Shown: positions 25,670-34,613, counted from the stretch's first letter. The stretch is DNA of 40,367 bases from Rhodospirillales bacterium (GCA_028823885.1 JAPPFK010000114.1:1-40367); one strand, 5' to 3'. Made by a program: numbers and translations. The notes: generated by a model from the sequence alone, not told the origin.

Positions 25670-26617
25670 ATGAAAATTTGCGTTGCCGGCGCGCCCGGCG
25701 CCTTCGGGCGCAGGCACCTGGATGCCCTCGGCGCGATCGACGGCGTGGAGGTCACCTCCGTCGTCGGTGGTGAGCCGGACGACATCGAAGGCTTCGCCGG
25801 GGACCGGGGCATCGGACACTGGACCAAGGATCTCGGAGACAGCCTTGCCCGGGACGATGTCGACGCGGTGATCCTGGCGACCCCGACCCAGCTGCATGCC
25901 GAACAGGCCGTCGCCGCCATGCGCGCCGGCAAGCATGTGATGATCGAAATTCCCATGGCCGACAGCCTGAAGGACGCCGAGGACATCGCCCGCGTCCAGC
26001 AGGAAACCGGCCTAGTCGCCATGGTCGACCATGTGCGGCGGTTCAACCCGAGCCATCAGTGGGTCCACAACCGGATCGAGGCCGGGGAACTGACCCTTCA
26101 GCAACTGGATGTGCAGACCTTCTTCTTCCGGCGCACCAACATCAACGCCGAGGGAACGCCCCGCACCTGGACCGATCACCTGCTATGGCATCATGCCTGC
26201 CACACGGTGGATCTGTTCCAGTATCAGACCGGCGGCGAGGCGGCCGAGTGCTTCGGGCTGCAGGGGCCGCCTCACCCGGAGCTCGGCATCGCCATGGACA
26301 TGTCCATCGGGCTGAAAGCGGCAAACCGGGCCATCTGCACGCTGTCCCTGTCGTTCAACAACGATGGGCCGCTCGGCACCTTCTTCCGCTACATCTGCGA
26401 CAACGGCACCTATATCGCCCGCTATGACGATCTGGTGGACGGCAACGAGAACCCCATCGACCTGAGCGGCGTGGCGGTTTCGGACAACGGTATCGAACTC
26501 GCCGACCGGGAATTCCTCGCCGCCATCGCCGAGAGCCGCGAGCCCAACAGCAGTGTGGCGCAGGGATTGCCGGCCATGCGCACCCTGGACCGGATAGAAA
26601 AGTCGTTCGGCGGATAG
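25670..26617 (+). CDS. Gfo/Idh/MocA dehydrogenase, LigC-like
   Basis: It has 315 residues. An N-terminal Rossmann domain (GAPGAFGRRHLDAL, ILATPTQLHAEQAVAAM, with EIP in place of the usual EKP) precedes a C-terminal domain. The stretches VDHVRRFNPSHQ, RTWTDHLLWHHACHTVDLF, GIAMDMSI, CTLSLSFNNDGPLGTFFRYICDNGTY and DDLVDGNENPID match what I recall of LigC, the 4-carboxy-2-hydroxymuconate-6-semialdehyde dehydrogenase of protocatechuate 4,5-cleavage. No ligAB, ligI or ligJ gene is nearby, so it may act on a related semialdehyde. GGAGG lies 9 bases before the ATG; the sulfatase gene follows after 7 bases. Confidence 0.85.
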   Translation: MKICVAGAPGAFGRRHLDALGAIDGVEVTSVVGGEPDDIEGFAGDRGIGHWTKDLGDSLARDDVDAVILATPTQLHAEQAVAAMRAGKHVMIEIPMADSLKDAEDIARVQQETGLVAMVDHVRRFNPSHQWVHNRIEAGELTLQQLDVQTFFFRRTNINAEGTPRTWTDHLLWHHACHTVDLFQYQTGGEAAECFGLQGPPHPELGIAMDMSIGLKAANRAICTLSLSFNNDGPLGTFFRYICDNGTYIARYDDLVDGNENPIDLSGVAVSDNGIELADREFLAAIAESREPNSSVAQGLPAMRTLDRIEKSFGG

Positions 26618-26624
26618 GAGCGGC

Positions 26625-28322
26625 GTGGTGGGCGCGGTCAGGAACATACTATTCATCATGTGCGACCAGCTTCGCTGGGATTACCTGTCCTGCTACGGCC
26701 ACCCGAAACTGGATACCCCGAACATCGACGGGCTCGCCGCCCGCGGCGTGCGGTTCGACGGCGCCTATTGTCAGTCCCCGGTGTGCGGTGCGTCGCGCAT
26801 GAGCTTCTATACCGGCCGGTATGTGAATTCTCATGGCGCCAGCTGGAATTTCGTCCCGCTCAGGATCGGCGAACAGACCATCGGCGACCATCTGCGGCCC
26901 CGCGGCATCCGCGCCGCGCTGGTCGGCAAGACCCATATGCGCGCCGACTTTGCCGGAATGGCGCGACTGGGGATCGATCTTCATTCCGACGAAGGCGTGC
27001 TGGCGGCCGAATGCGGATTCGAGCCCTTCGAGCGGGACGACGGCGTCCATCCCAGCTCGAGTCACGATCCCAACCCCCGGTACAACCGGTATCTCCGCGA
27101 TCACGGCTTCGAGGCCGACAACCCGTGGGAGGATTGGGCGAACTCGGCGGAAGGTCCGGACGGCGAACTGCTGTCCGGCTGGTATCTGGAAAACTCGAAC
27201 AAACCGGCGCGGGTTCCGGCCGAGCACTCCGAGACCGCGTACATGACCGGACGCGCCATCGACTTCCTGGACGATGCGGGGGACGAGCCCTTCTGCCTCC
27301 ACCTCTCCTACATCAAGCCGCACTGGCCCTACATGGCGCCGGCCCCCTACGCGACCATGTACGGCCCCGAGGACACCTACCCGGCCGTCCGCAGCGACGA
27401 GGAGAAACGGGACCCGCATCCGGTCTTCGGCGCGTTCATCGATCAGCGCGTGTCACGGACCTTGTCGCGGGATGAGGTCCGCGATGCGGTGCTTCCCGGC
27501 TACATGGGCATGATCAAACAGATCGATGATGAGATCGGCCGCCTGCTCGAAGCACTCGAGGCACGCGGGCGGATGGACGATACGATGATCGTCTTTACCT
27601 CGGATCACGGCGACTACCTGGGCGACCACTGGATGGGCGAAAAGGACCTGTTCCACCAGCCCAGCGTCCGAATTCCGCTCATCGTCCATGACCCGTCGCC
27701 GGAGGCCGACGCGACCCGCGGGTCGGCAAGCGATGCGCTGGTTGAAGCGATCGACCTCGCGCCGACATTCGTCGAAGCCATCGGCGGGTACCCCCAGCCT
27801 CATATTTTCGACGGCCGCTCGCTGACCCCGCTGCTGCACGGCGAAACGCCGGACGGCTGGCGGAGCTACGTCATCAGCGAATACGACTACGCGTTCATGG
27901 ACCCCCGGCGCGCGCTGGGAACCAAGCCCCGGGATTGCTGGCTCCGCATGGTGTTCGACGGCCGGTTCAAATATGTCGACTGTGGCGACTACCGTCCCAT
28001 GCTGTTCGACCTGAAGGAAGATCCCCAAGAACTGCGGGATTTGGGCGCCGACCCGGCCTGCGAGAGCGAGCGCGCGCGGCTGAAGGACCTGCTCTTCGAC
28101 TGGGCGATGAAACCCCGGCACCGGGTGACCGTGACCGACGGCATGCTGGAAACCGTCGATGTCCAGCGAAACATCACCGAGGCCGGCGTTCTAATCGGCT
28201 ACTATGACCGGAATGATTTGGAGAAAGCCGCCGCATCGTGGCAGGATCGTCCGATATTCGCGGCGTTCAACCCGGTTTGGGCCAAGGCGCAGAAGAAACT
28301 TCGCGGAGAGGACTCATCATGA
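26625..28322 (+). CDS. Sulfatase / phosphonate monoester hydrolase family enzyme
   Basis: Alkaline-phosphatase-superfamily hydrolase of sulfate, phosphate or phosphonate esters. It has 565 residues and no signal peptide, so it is cytoplasmic. Metal-site residues are in ILFIMCDQLRWDYLSCYG and FTSDHGDYLGDHW. The formylglycine motif is CGASR (Cys54 to Arg58), the CxAxR variant of CxPxR; an FGE-type maturase would be needed. Length and the extended C-terminus resemble phosphonate monoester hydrolases and choline-type sulfatases. Start: GTG 26625 or 26628, with AGGAG upstream of both. Its stop overlaps the cupin start (ATGA). Confidence 0.88.
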   Translation: MVGAVRNILFIMCDQLRWDYLSCYGHPKLDTPNIDGLAARGVRFDGAYCQSPVCGASRMSFYTGRYVNSHGASWNFVPLRIGEQTIGDHLRPRGIRAALVGKTHMRADFAGMARLGIDLHSDEGVLAAECGFEPFERDDGVHPSSSHDPNPRYNRYLRDHGFEADNPWEDWANSAEGPDGELLSGWYLENSNKPARVPAEHSETAYMTGRAIDFLDDAGDEPFCLHLSYIKPHWPYMAPAPYATMYGPEDTYPAVRSDEEKRDPHPVFGAFIDQRVSRTLSRDEVRDAVLPGYMGMIKQIDDEIGRLLEALEARGRMDDTMIVFTSDHGDYLGDHWMGEKDLFHQPSVRIPLIVHDPSPEADATRGSASDALVEAIDLAPTFVEAIGGYPQPHIFDGRSLTPLLHGETPDGWRSYVISEYDYAFMDPRRALGTKPRDCWLRMVFDGRFKYVDCGDYRPMLFDLKEDPQELRDLGADPACESERARLKDLLFDWAMKPRHRVTVTDGMLETVDVQRNITEAGVLIGYYDRNDLEKAAASWQDRPIFAAFNPVWAKAQKKLRGEDSS

Positions 28323-28804
28323 GCGTTAGTGCGCGGGACATCGATCGGATCGTCAACGAGGCGAAGCCCGTCGGCGGTATGGTGTGGAACGTGATGGGAC
28401 AGATCTACATTCCCAAACAGGTCGACGAAAAGACGATCTGGTGGGAAGCCATCATGCCCGAGGAGAGCTACATTCCGCCCCATTCCCATTCCACCCAGGA
28501 TGAATTTCTCTATATCACCGAGGGCGAGCTTCAGATGATCCTCGATGGCAAGGAGTTTGTCGCGGGCGCGGGCGAGGTGCTTCCATTTCCCAAGTACTCG
28601 ACCCACGCCCTGTTCAACAACAGCGGCGAGACGGTGAAAGGGGTTTTCTGGGCGGAGCCGACCAACAAGCTGTTCGATCTCTTCAAGGCGCTCCACAATG
28701 TCGCCGACGCGCACGAGGTCATCCGTATCTCCGATGCCCACGACATCCATTTTCAGCTGCCGGGCGAAGAGCCCCGCACCGGGCCCCTGGCGGCCGCGGA
28801 ATAG
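28319..28804 (+). CDS. Cupin-domain protein
   Basis: It has 161 residues. A single cupin barrel with the metal-site pattern PPHSHSTQDEFLYITEGELQM and, later, PFPKYSTHALFNNSG gives two His, Glu and His ligands. ATG 28319 overlaps the sulfatase stop by 4 bases, and GGAGAGGA lies 7 bases upstream, so both are in one operon. Single-domain cupins include dioxygenases, isomerases and small-molecule binders; no substrate can be inferred beyond a shared pathway with the sulfatase and LigC-like enzyme. It is the last gene before the rpmI promoter. Confidence 0.87.
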   Translation: MSVSARDIDRIVNEAKPVGGMVWNVMGQIYIPKQVDEKTIWWEAIMPEESYIPPHSHSTQDEFLYITEGELQMILDGKEFVAGAGEVLPFPKYSTHALFNNSGETVKGVFWAEPTNKLFDLFKALHNVADAHEVIRISDAHDIHFQLPGEEPRTGPLAAAE

Positions 28805-28814
28805 CCCGCGCCCC

Positions 28815-28843
28815 TTGCAATCCAGGGGCGCCGCCGCTATAAA
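28815..28843 (+). promoter_or_regulatory. Promoter of rpmI-rplT
   Basis: TTGCAA (28815-28820), exactly 17 bases, then TATAAA (28838-28843): a strong sigma-70-type promoter about 75 bases before rpmI. It gives the ribosomal protein genes their own transcription, independent of infC, which lies 6.2 kb upstream. Two GAGGA ribosome-site candidates follow (28916-28920 and 28922-28926); the first is better spaced. Confidence 0.75.
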
Positions 28844-28927
28844 CCGCGCCTTCGCCGAGCGAAACGGCCGGAGTTTGATCCGAGGGCATGCCGGACGCTC
28901 ACAGAAAACTCAAACGAGGATGAGGAA

Positions 28928-29134
28928 ATGCCCAAGCTGAAGACCAAATCCAGCGCCAAGAAGCGCTTCTCCCGCACGGGCACCGGAAAGATCAAGGGCA
29001 GCCCGGCATTCAAGCGACACAATCTGCGCAAGCGCACCCAGAAGATGAAACGCAAGGCCCGCGGCACCATGATCATGGCCGATGCCGATGCGAAGATCAT
29101 CAGCGGCTACATGCCGTACGCCCGGGGGAAATAA
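28928..29134 (+). CDS. rpmI: Ribosomal protein bL35
   Basis: Large-subunit protein of 68 residues, very basic. It begins [20 protein letters not shown] and contains the conserved [16 protein letters not shown] segment. It lies 2 bases before rplT. In E. coli L20 represses this operon by binding the rpmI leader; no equivalent structure was worked out in the 28844-28927 leader here. Confidence 0.97.
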   Translation: MPKLKTKSSAKKRFSRTGTGKIKGSPAFKRHNLRKRTQKMKRKARGTMIMADADAKIISGYMPYARGK

Positions 29135-29136
29135 AC

Positions 29137-29502
29137 ATGTCGCGATCCAGATCCGCCGTCGCCAGCCGAGCCCGGCGCAAGAAGGTCGTCGCCCGGGCCA
29201 AGGGCTATCAGGGCCGGAGCAGCAACAACTTCCGCCTCGCCAAACAGCGGACCGACAAGGCGCTGCAATACGCCTACCGGGACCGCCGGACCAAGAAGCG
29301 CTCGTTCCGCCGCCTGTGGATTCAGCGGATCAATGCCGGCGCCCGTCTGCACGGCCTGACCTATTCCCAGTTCATGAACGGCCTTTCGAAGGCCGGGGTG
29401 GAGATCGACCGCAAGGTGCTGTCCGATCTCGCGATCACGGAGCCGGATTCGTTTAAAAGCTTGGTTGAACAGGCCCAGGCCGCCCTCGCCAGCACTGCTT
29501 GA
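29137..29502 (+). CDS. rplT: Ribosomal protein bL20
   Basis: Large-subunit assembly protein of 121 residues. It begins [20 protein letters not shown] and contains [31 protein letters not shown] and the C-terminal globular domain ([37 protein letters not shown]). It can bind 23S rRNA and in several bacteria also its own mRNA. A strong hairpin follows, before pheS. Confidence 0.97.
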   Translation: MSRSRSAVASRARRKKVVARAKGYQGRSSNNFRLAKQRTDKALQYAYRDRRTKKRSFRRLWIQRINAGARLHGLTYSQFMNGLSKAGVEIDRKVLSDLAITEPDSFKSLVEQAQAALASTA

Positions 29503-29527
29503 AGCAGGATCGAACGGAGATTTTTTT

Positions 29528-29560
29528 AAAAGGGGGCGGCCCGGACGGCGGCCCCCTTTT
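29528..29560 (+). terminator. Hairpin between rplT and pheS
   Basis: AAAAGGGGGC (29528-29537) pairs perfectly with GCCCCCTTTT (29551-29560), a 10-bp GC-rich stem that ends in four T residues. It may partly terminate the rpmI-rplT transcript before pheST, or stabilise an mRNA end. I looked for a Phe-rich leader peptide as in E. coli pheST and found none. pheS begins 21 bases later. Confidence 0.65.
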
Positions 29561-29581
29561 GATTTGGAGTACGGAAACGAC

Positions 29582-30658
29582 ATGCAAGACCTGGAGGCAC
29601 TGAAGAGCGAATTGACGGCGGCCATTGACGGCGCCGGCGATTTGGATGCCTTGGAGGCGGTGCGCGTCGCCGCCCTCGGGCGGAAGGGCAGCGTCACCGG
29701 CCTGATGAAGACCTTGGGCCGGCTGGACGCGGACGAGCGAAAAGCCGCCGGCCAGGCGTTCAACGCACTGAAGGATGAGATCGCCGGGGCCATCGAGGCG
29801 CGCAAGACCGCGTTGTCGGCGTCCGGACTGGATGCCCGGCTGGCCGAGGAGAAGATCGACGTCACGCTCCCCGTCCGGCCCGAGCGCAAGGGCTACGTCC
29901 ACCCAATCAGCCAGACCATCGACGAGGTGATCTCCATCTTCGGCGAGATGGGTTTCACCGTCGCCGAAGGGCCCGACATCGAAGAGGACTGGTACAACTT
30001 CACCGCCCTGAACATCCCCCAGGATCACCCGGCCCGCCAGGAACATGACACCTTCTACATCAATGCCGAGAAGGAAGGGCGCCGGATGGTGCTCCGTACC
30101 CATACCTCGCCGGTACAAATTCGCACCATGCAGTCCCGGAAGCCCCCCATCCGGATCATCGTGCCGGGCCGCACCTACCGCAGCGATCACGATGCCACCC
30201 ACTCGCCAATGTTCCATCAGGTCGAAGGATTGGTTGTGAATGAGACCACCCACATGGGGCACCTCAAGGGCTGCCTGATGGAATTCTGCCGCGCCTTCTT
30301 CGGCATCGACGACCTGCCGGTCCGCTTCCGGCCCAGTTACTTCCCCTTCACCGAACCCTCGGCGGAGGTGGATATCGGCTGCACCCGCGAAGGCGGCGGG
30401 CTGAAAATCGGCGCCGGCGACGACTGGCTGGAAATTCTCGGCTCCGGCATGGTCAATCCGGCGGTTCTGGAGAATTGCGGGATCGACTCGGCCAAATATC
30501 AGGGCTTCGCCTTCGGTATGGGCGTCGAGCGATTGGCAATGCTCAAGTACGGCATTCCCGATCTTCGGACGTTCTATGATTCGGACATCCGCTGGCTGGA
30601 GCATTTCGGCTTTGCGCCCCTGGATGTGCCGTCTCTGCTCGGGAGGGCCGTCGGATGA
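29582..30658 (+). CDS. pheS: Phenylalanyl-tRNA synthetase alpha subunit
   Basis: Catalytic subunit of the alpha2-beta2 enzyme. It has 358 residues. An N-terminal coiled-coil for tRNA contact (about 1-95) precedes the class II core: [21 protein letters not shown], motif 2 [21 protein letters not shown], and motif 3 [25 protein letters not shown] 29582 is chosen because it gives the standard N-terminus ([11 protein letters not shown]); an open extension upstream runs through the hairpin. The stop overlaps pheT (ATGA). Confidence 0.97.
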   Translation: MQDLEALKSELTAAIDGAGDLDALEAVRVAALGRKGSVTGLMKTLGRLDADERKAAGQAFNALKDEIAGAIEARKTALSASGLDARLAEEKIDVTLPVRPERKGYVHPISQTIDEVISIFGEMGFTVAEGPDIEEDWYNFTALNIPQDHPARQEHDTFYINAEKEGRRMVLRTHTSPVQIRTMQSRKPPIRIIVPGRTYRSDHDATHSPMFHQVEGLVVNETTHMGHLKGCLMEFCRAFFGIDDLPVRFRPSYFPFTEPSAEVDIGCTREGGGLKIGAGDDWLEILGSGMVNPAVLENCGIDSAKYQGFAFGMGVERLAMLKYGIPDLRTFYDSDIRWLEHFGFAPLDVPSLLGRAVG

Positions 30659-33060
30659 AGTTCTCCCTGACATGGCTCGAGCAGGAGCTGGAGACGGACG
30701 CCGGCCCCCGGGAAATCGCCGATGAACTGACCATGATCGGGCTCGAACTCGAGAGCCTCGACGACCCCGCCGACAAGCTCAAGGACTTCGTCGTCGGTCA
30801 TGTGGAAGACGCCAGGCCCCATCCGGACGCCGACCGGCTCCAGGTGTGCCGTGTAAACAACGGCACCGAGACCTTCGAGGTGGTGTGCGGCGCGCCCAAT
30901 GCCCGGACCGGCATGAAAGGCGTGTTCGCGCCGGAAGGCAGCTATATCCCGGGCATCGACACGGTGCTGAAGAAAACGAAGATCCGCGGCGTTACCTCCA
31001 ACGGCATGCTGCTGTCGGAACGGGAAGTCGGCCTTTCGGACGAGCATGAAGGCATCATCGAGCTCGGCGGCGACGCGGTCCCGGGCGCCCCGGCGGCCGA
31101 GGCCCTCGGCATGTCCGATCCGGTGTTCGATATCGGCATCACGCCCAACCGGGGCGACTGCCTCGGCGTCCGCGGCGTCGCCCGCGATTTGGCGGCGGCC
31201 GGCATCGGTACGCTGAAGCCGCTGCTCATCGAGCCCGTCGAAGGCAAATTCGAGAGCCCGATCAAGGTTCATCTCGATCTCGACGATGAAACCATGAGCG
31301 CCTGTCCCTATTTCGTCGGGCGCTATTTCCGCGGCGTCAAGAACGGCCCGAGCCCCGACTGGCTGCAACAGAAGCTGCTCGCCATCGGTCTCCGGCCCAT
31401 CTCGGCGCTGGTCGACATCACCAACCTGCTCACCATGGCCTACGGCCGTCCGCTGCACGTCTTCGATGCCGACAAGGTCCATGGCGACATTCACGTCCGG
31501 CTGTCCAGAAAGGGCGAGAAAATCCTCGCCCTCGACGGCAAGGAGTACGAACTCGACGACGAAATGACGGTCATCGCCGACGAGAAGGAACCGGAAGCCC
31601 TTGGCGGCGTCATGGGCGGCGAGATCTCCGGTTGTACCGGGGAGACGGTCAACGTGTTCCTCGAAAGCGCCTACTTCGACCCAATCCGTACGGCGGCCAC
31701 GGGACGCAAGCTCAACCTGACCTCCGACGCCCGCTACCGGTTCGAGCGCGGCATCGACCCGGACTTCGTGCTCGACGGCGCGGAACTCGCCTCCAGGCTG
31801 GTCTTGGACCTGTGCGGCGGCGAAGCCAGCGACATCGTCATCGCCGGCGAGAAGCCTGATGTCTCCCGGTCCTATCCGCTGCGCAAGCACCGGGTGAAGG
31901 AACTGGGCGGCGTCGAGGTGTCCGAGGAAGAGACCGTCCGGATCCTCAACGTGCTGGGCTTCAACGTCACCGACAACGGCGACGCCTGGGAGTGCGGCGT
32001 GCCGTCCTGGCGCCATGATGTGGTTGGCGAGGCCGATCTGGTCGAAGAGGTGGCGCGCATCCACGGCTTTGACAATATCCCCGCCGTCCCGCTGGTGCGC
32101 GAGACCAACCTGCCGAGCCCGGCGGTGTCGCTGCCGCAGGCACGGCGCGCGCGGGCACGGCGCGCGTTGGCGGGCCGCGGCCTCACGGAGTCGGTGACCT
32201 TCTCGTTCCTGCCCCGCAAACACGCGGACCTCTTCGGCGGGGTGCCGGACGCCGTCAATCTGGTGAACCCCATCTCCGCCGATCTCGACGTGATGCGGCC
32301 GTCGCTGCTGCCCAACCTGATCGACGCCGCGAGGCGCAACGCGGACAAGGGCTTCGGCAACGTCTCCCTCTACGAGGTGGGACCGCAATTCGCCGGCGAG
32401 AACCCCGAGGATCAAGCGACGGTGGCCTCCGGCGTCCGGGCCGGGCTCACCGGCCCCCGCAACTGGGCCGGAGGCTCCCGTGAGGTGGACGCGTTCGACG
32501 CCAAGGCGGACGTCATGGCGGTGTTCGAACAGCTGGGCGTTTCGGCGGGTTCGGCCCGCATCTCCACCGACGCGCCGGCGTGGTATCACCCGGGCCGGTC
32601 GGGCACCATCGCTTTCGGGCCCCAGCAGGTGCTCGCCCATTTCGGTGAGATTCACCCCGGCATTCTTCAGGCCATGGATGCCGGCGGCCCGATGGCCGGA
32701 TTCGAGATTTACCTCGAAAACCTGCCTCGGCCCAAGGACGGCAAATCCGCCATGCGGCCGCCCTTGACCCTTTCCGCCTTCCAGCCGGTGGAGCGGGATT
32801 TTGCCTTCATCGTCGATGACGGCGTCGCGGCGGACGATCTCGCCAAGGCGGCCCAGGCGGCGGACAAGAAGCTGATTTCAGGGGTCCGGGTGTTCGATGA
32901 GTTCCAGGGCGGCGATTTGGAAGCCGGCAAGAAGTCCCTGGCCATCGCCGTCACCCTCCAGCCCACCCAGGCCACCCTCACCGACGAGGAGATCGAAGCG
33001 GTTTCCGGCAAGGTAGTGGCCAACGTGGCAAAGCACACCAAGGGTGTGCTCAGGGGGTAG
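30655..33060 (+). CDS. pheT: Phenylalanyl-tRNA synthetase beta subunit
   Basis: Large subunit of PheRS, 801 residues. Domains in order: N-terminal B1; OB-fold tRNA-binding domain (about 40-150, [22 protein letters not shown]); B3/B4 editing domain (about 205-385); B5 (about 405-470); the inactive class II-like core ([14 protein letters not shown]); and C-terminal FDX-ACB anticodon-binding domain (about 705-800, [14 protein letters not shown]). It overlaps pheS by 4 bases. A 15-bp palindrome begins 9 bases after the stop. Confidence 0.97.
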   Translation: MKFSLTWLEQELETDAGPREIADELTMIGLELESLDDPADKLKDFVVGHVEDARPHPDADRLQVCRVNNGTETFEVVCGAPNARTGMKGVFAPEGSYIPGIDTVLKKTKIRGVTSNGMLLSEREVGLSDEHEGIIELGGDAVPGAPAAEALGMSDPVFDIGITPNRGDCLGVRGVARDLAAAGIGTLKPLLIEPVEGKFESPIKVHLDLDDETMSACPYFVGRYFRGVKNGPSPDWLQQKLLAIGLRPISALVDITNLLTMAYGRPLHVFDADKVHGDIHVRLSRKGEKILALDGKEYELDDEMTVIADEKEPEALGGVMGGEISGCTGETVNVFLESAYFDPIRTAATGRKLNLTSDARYRFERGIDPDFVLDGAELASRLVLDLCGGEASDIVIAGEKPDVSRSYPLRKHRVKELGGVEVSEEETVRILNVLGFNVTDNGDAWECGVPSWRHDVVGEADLVEEVARIHGFDNIPAVPLVRETNLPSPAVSLPQARRARARRALAGRGLTESVTFSFLPRKHADLFGGVPDAVNLVNPISADLDVMRPSLLPNLIDAARRNADKGFGNVSLYEVGPQFAGENPEDQATVASGVRAGLTGPRNWAGGSREVDAFDAKADVMAVFEQLGVSAGSARISTDAPAWYHPGRSGTIAFGPQQVLAHFGEIHPGILQAMDAGGPMAGFEIYLENLPRPKDGKSAMRPPLTLSAFQPVERDFAFIVDDGVAADDLAKAAQAADKKLISGVRVFDEFQGGDLEAGKKSLAIAVTLQPTQATLTDEEIEAVSGKVVANVAKHTKGVLRG

Positions 33061-33068
33061 CCTCTAAA

Positions 33069-33104
33069 TTTCAGTTAAGATCACAATGTTGATCTTAACT
33101 GAAA
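33069..33104. repeat. Palindrome 1 (15-bp arms) between pheT and the AAA ATPase gene
   Basis: TTTCAGTTAAGATCA (33069-33083), a 6-base centre CAATGT, then the exact inverse (33090-33104). It contains the site TTAAGATCA-N6-TGATCTTAA (33075-33098). It could act as a hairpin ending pheT, but it lacks a T-run on the plus strand, and its core is repeated exactly in palindrome 2, which points to protein binding. Confidence 0.9.
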
Positions 33105-33117
33105 AATCTAATAAATT
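33089..33117 (+). promoter_or_regulatory. Candidate promoter of the AAA ATPase gene inside the palindromes
   Basis: TTGATC (33089-33094), 17 bases, TAAATT (33112-33117). The -35 falls in the right arm of palindrome 1 and the -10 in the left arm of palindrome 2, so any protein bound there would block RNA polymerase. The transcript would start near 33124 with a short leader and no Shine-Dalgarno. Confidence 0.45.
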
Positions 33118-33145
33118 AAGATCAATCAATTGATCTTAATTTATT
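33110..33145. repeat. Palindrome 2 (17-bp arms) just before the AAA ATPase start codon
   Basis: AATAAATTAAGATCAAT (33110-33126), centre CA, exact inverse (33129-33145), ending 3 bases before ATG 33149. Its core, TTAAGATCA-N6-TGATCTTAA (33116-33139), is identical in arm and spacer length to that of palindrome 1 and lies exactly 41 bp from it, about four helical turns, so a regulator would bind both on one face of the DNA. Confidence 0.92.
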
Positions 33146-33148
33146 CAT

Positions 33149-34567
33149 ATGCTCCAAGTATCTGAAAAAGAAATAAAAAATCGTCTCGCGTTCGATAACC
33201 CTTGGTGGAATTCTTCGGAGGGAATCGATTCGGACGTCCGCAACCTGCCAAAACGCGCCTATTTCCGTCCATTCATGGAACTGGTTTCGCAAACCGACGT
33301 TAACCGGGCGGTCATACTGCTGGGTCCTCGGCGCGTGGGAAAAACCGTGATCCTGAAGCAAACGGTTCAAGCGCTCCTGGACCGCGGCGAACAGGCAGAG
33401 AGAATATTCTACGTTTCCATAGACAATCCAATCTACACCGGCCTCGGACTTGAAAGGCTGTTGGAGCTATTCGTTGACCAACACGGTCATGAAAAATTTT
33501 CCCAACTCTTCTTGCTGTTTGACGAAATACAGTACCTGAAGGACTGGGAAGCACACCTCAAGTCGCTGATCGATTCCTATCCTCAATTCAGATTTGTCTG
33601 CTCGGGCTCCGCGGCGGCGGCCCTGCGCCTAAAAAGCCAGGAATCAGGCGCTGGGCGGTTTACGGAGTTCATGCTTCCGCCGTTGATGTTCTCCGAGTAT
33701 TTGAGCTTCATCGGTCAAGAGGACAGGTTATTCGGGCTCAACACCGAGGATGACGAGCCGACAATTCGACTATTGCCCGACGATGTCGAGGAGCTGAACC
33801 AAGAGTTCGTGAGGTATCTGAACATAGGCGGGCTGCCCGAAGTCGTTTATTCGAAAACGATCCGACAGAACATGGAGCGATATGTACGAGAAGATATTGT
33901 CGACAGAGTGCTGCTCAGTGATCTTCCGAGTCTGTATGGGATTGCCGACACTCAGGGATTGAACCGGCTATTCGCAATGATTGCCTACAACACGGGTTCG
34001 GAGGTTTCGCTCGAGGGGCTCTCTCAGGCGTCGGGAATAGCCAAAAACACAATCCGCCGATACCTGGACTACTTGGAAGCCGCGTTTCTGATTCATCGGG
34101 TCCGTCGAATTGACGAGAACGCCAAAAACTTCGAACGGATCACCCGCTTTAAGCTCTACCTAACCAACCCATGTTTGCGCACCTCCCTGTTTGGACCCGT
34201 CAACCCGGATGATGAGGCGATGGGCCGCCTCGCGGAGACCGCGTTATACGCTCAAATTTGTTATTCCCGGTTGCGCAAAGGATTGCGATACGCACGGTGG
34301 CGCAACGGTGAGGTCGATCTTGTGTTGTTGGATGCCGCGAGGCAGAAACCTGAAGTCGCCGTCGAAATAAAATGGTCGGATCGGCAAGCCGATCAGCCGG
34401 AAGAACTCGAACAATTATTGCATTTTTGCAAGAGCAACCGGCTTGAGGAAGCATATGTGACGACAAGATCCAAAATCGAAATGTTCACAACGGATGGAAT
34501 CGCAGTCAGGTTCTCGCCGGTCGCATATTGGTGCTACTCGATAAACAAGCAGACTATGGAGCCATAG
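33149..34567 (+). CDS. AAA-family ATPase with C-terminal DUF4143 / nuclease-like domain
   Basis: It has 472 residues. The N-terminal AAA_14 ATPase (about 50-200) shows Walker A GPRRVGKT and Walker B LLFDEIQ, then VCSGSAAAALRL as sensor. A winged-helix-like linker follows (SGIAKNTIRRYLDYLEAAFLI). The C-terminal DUF4143 domain has a PD-(D/E)xK-like set: GRLAETALYAQI, GEVDLVLLD and AVEIKWS. The family is widespread and poorly understood; mobile or defence-related roles have been suggested. Base composition is more AT-rich than its neighbours, indicating transfer. No Shine-Dalgarno precedes the ATG, the first start after an in-frame stop at 33137. Confidence 0.88.
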   Translation: MLQVSEKEIKNRLAFDNPWWNSSEGIDSDVRNLPKRAYFRPFMELVSQTDVNRAVILLGPRRVGKTVILKQTVQALLDRGEQAERIFYVSIDNPIYTGLGLERLLELFVDQHGHEKFSQLFLLFDEIQYLKDWEAHLKSLIDSYPQFRFVCSGSAAAALRLKSQESGAGRFTEFMLPPLMFSEYLSFIGQEDRLFGLNTEDDEPTIRLLPDDVEELNQEFVRYLNIGGLPEVVYSKTIRQNMERYVREDIVDRVLLSDLPSLYGIADTQGLNRLFAMIAYNTGSEVSLEGLSQASGIAKNTIRRYLDYLEAAFLIHRVRRIDENAKNFERITRFKLYLTNPCLRTSLFGPVNPDDEAMGRLAETALYAQICYSRLRKGLRYARWRNGEVDLVLLDAARQKPEVAVEIKWSDRQADQPEELEQLLHFCKSNRLEEAYVTTRSKIEMFTTDGIAVRFSPVAYWCYSINKQTMEP

Positions 34568-34613
34568 CCTGTACGAGGGCTTCACCCAGCCACCGGTTAC
34601 CAGTCCGCGCTGC

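Noticed and set aside
29465-29581. A longer pheS or a Phe leader containing the TTT TTT codons before pheS
   Set aside because: The frame has no plausible ATG/GTG start and would run through the hairpin; the residues are not PheS-like.
30574-32655. A 693-codon open frame antisense to pheT
   Set aside because: It lies opposite a complete and unmistakable pheT; long antisense frames are common in GC-rich DNA, and the product has no recognisable domain.
33069-33104. Palindrome 1 as an ordinary intrinsic terminator for pheT
   Set aside because: There is no T-run on the plus strand, the stem is AT-rich, and its core is duplicated exactly in palindrome 2 over the next promoter.
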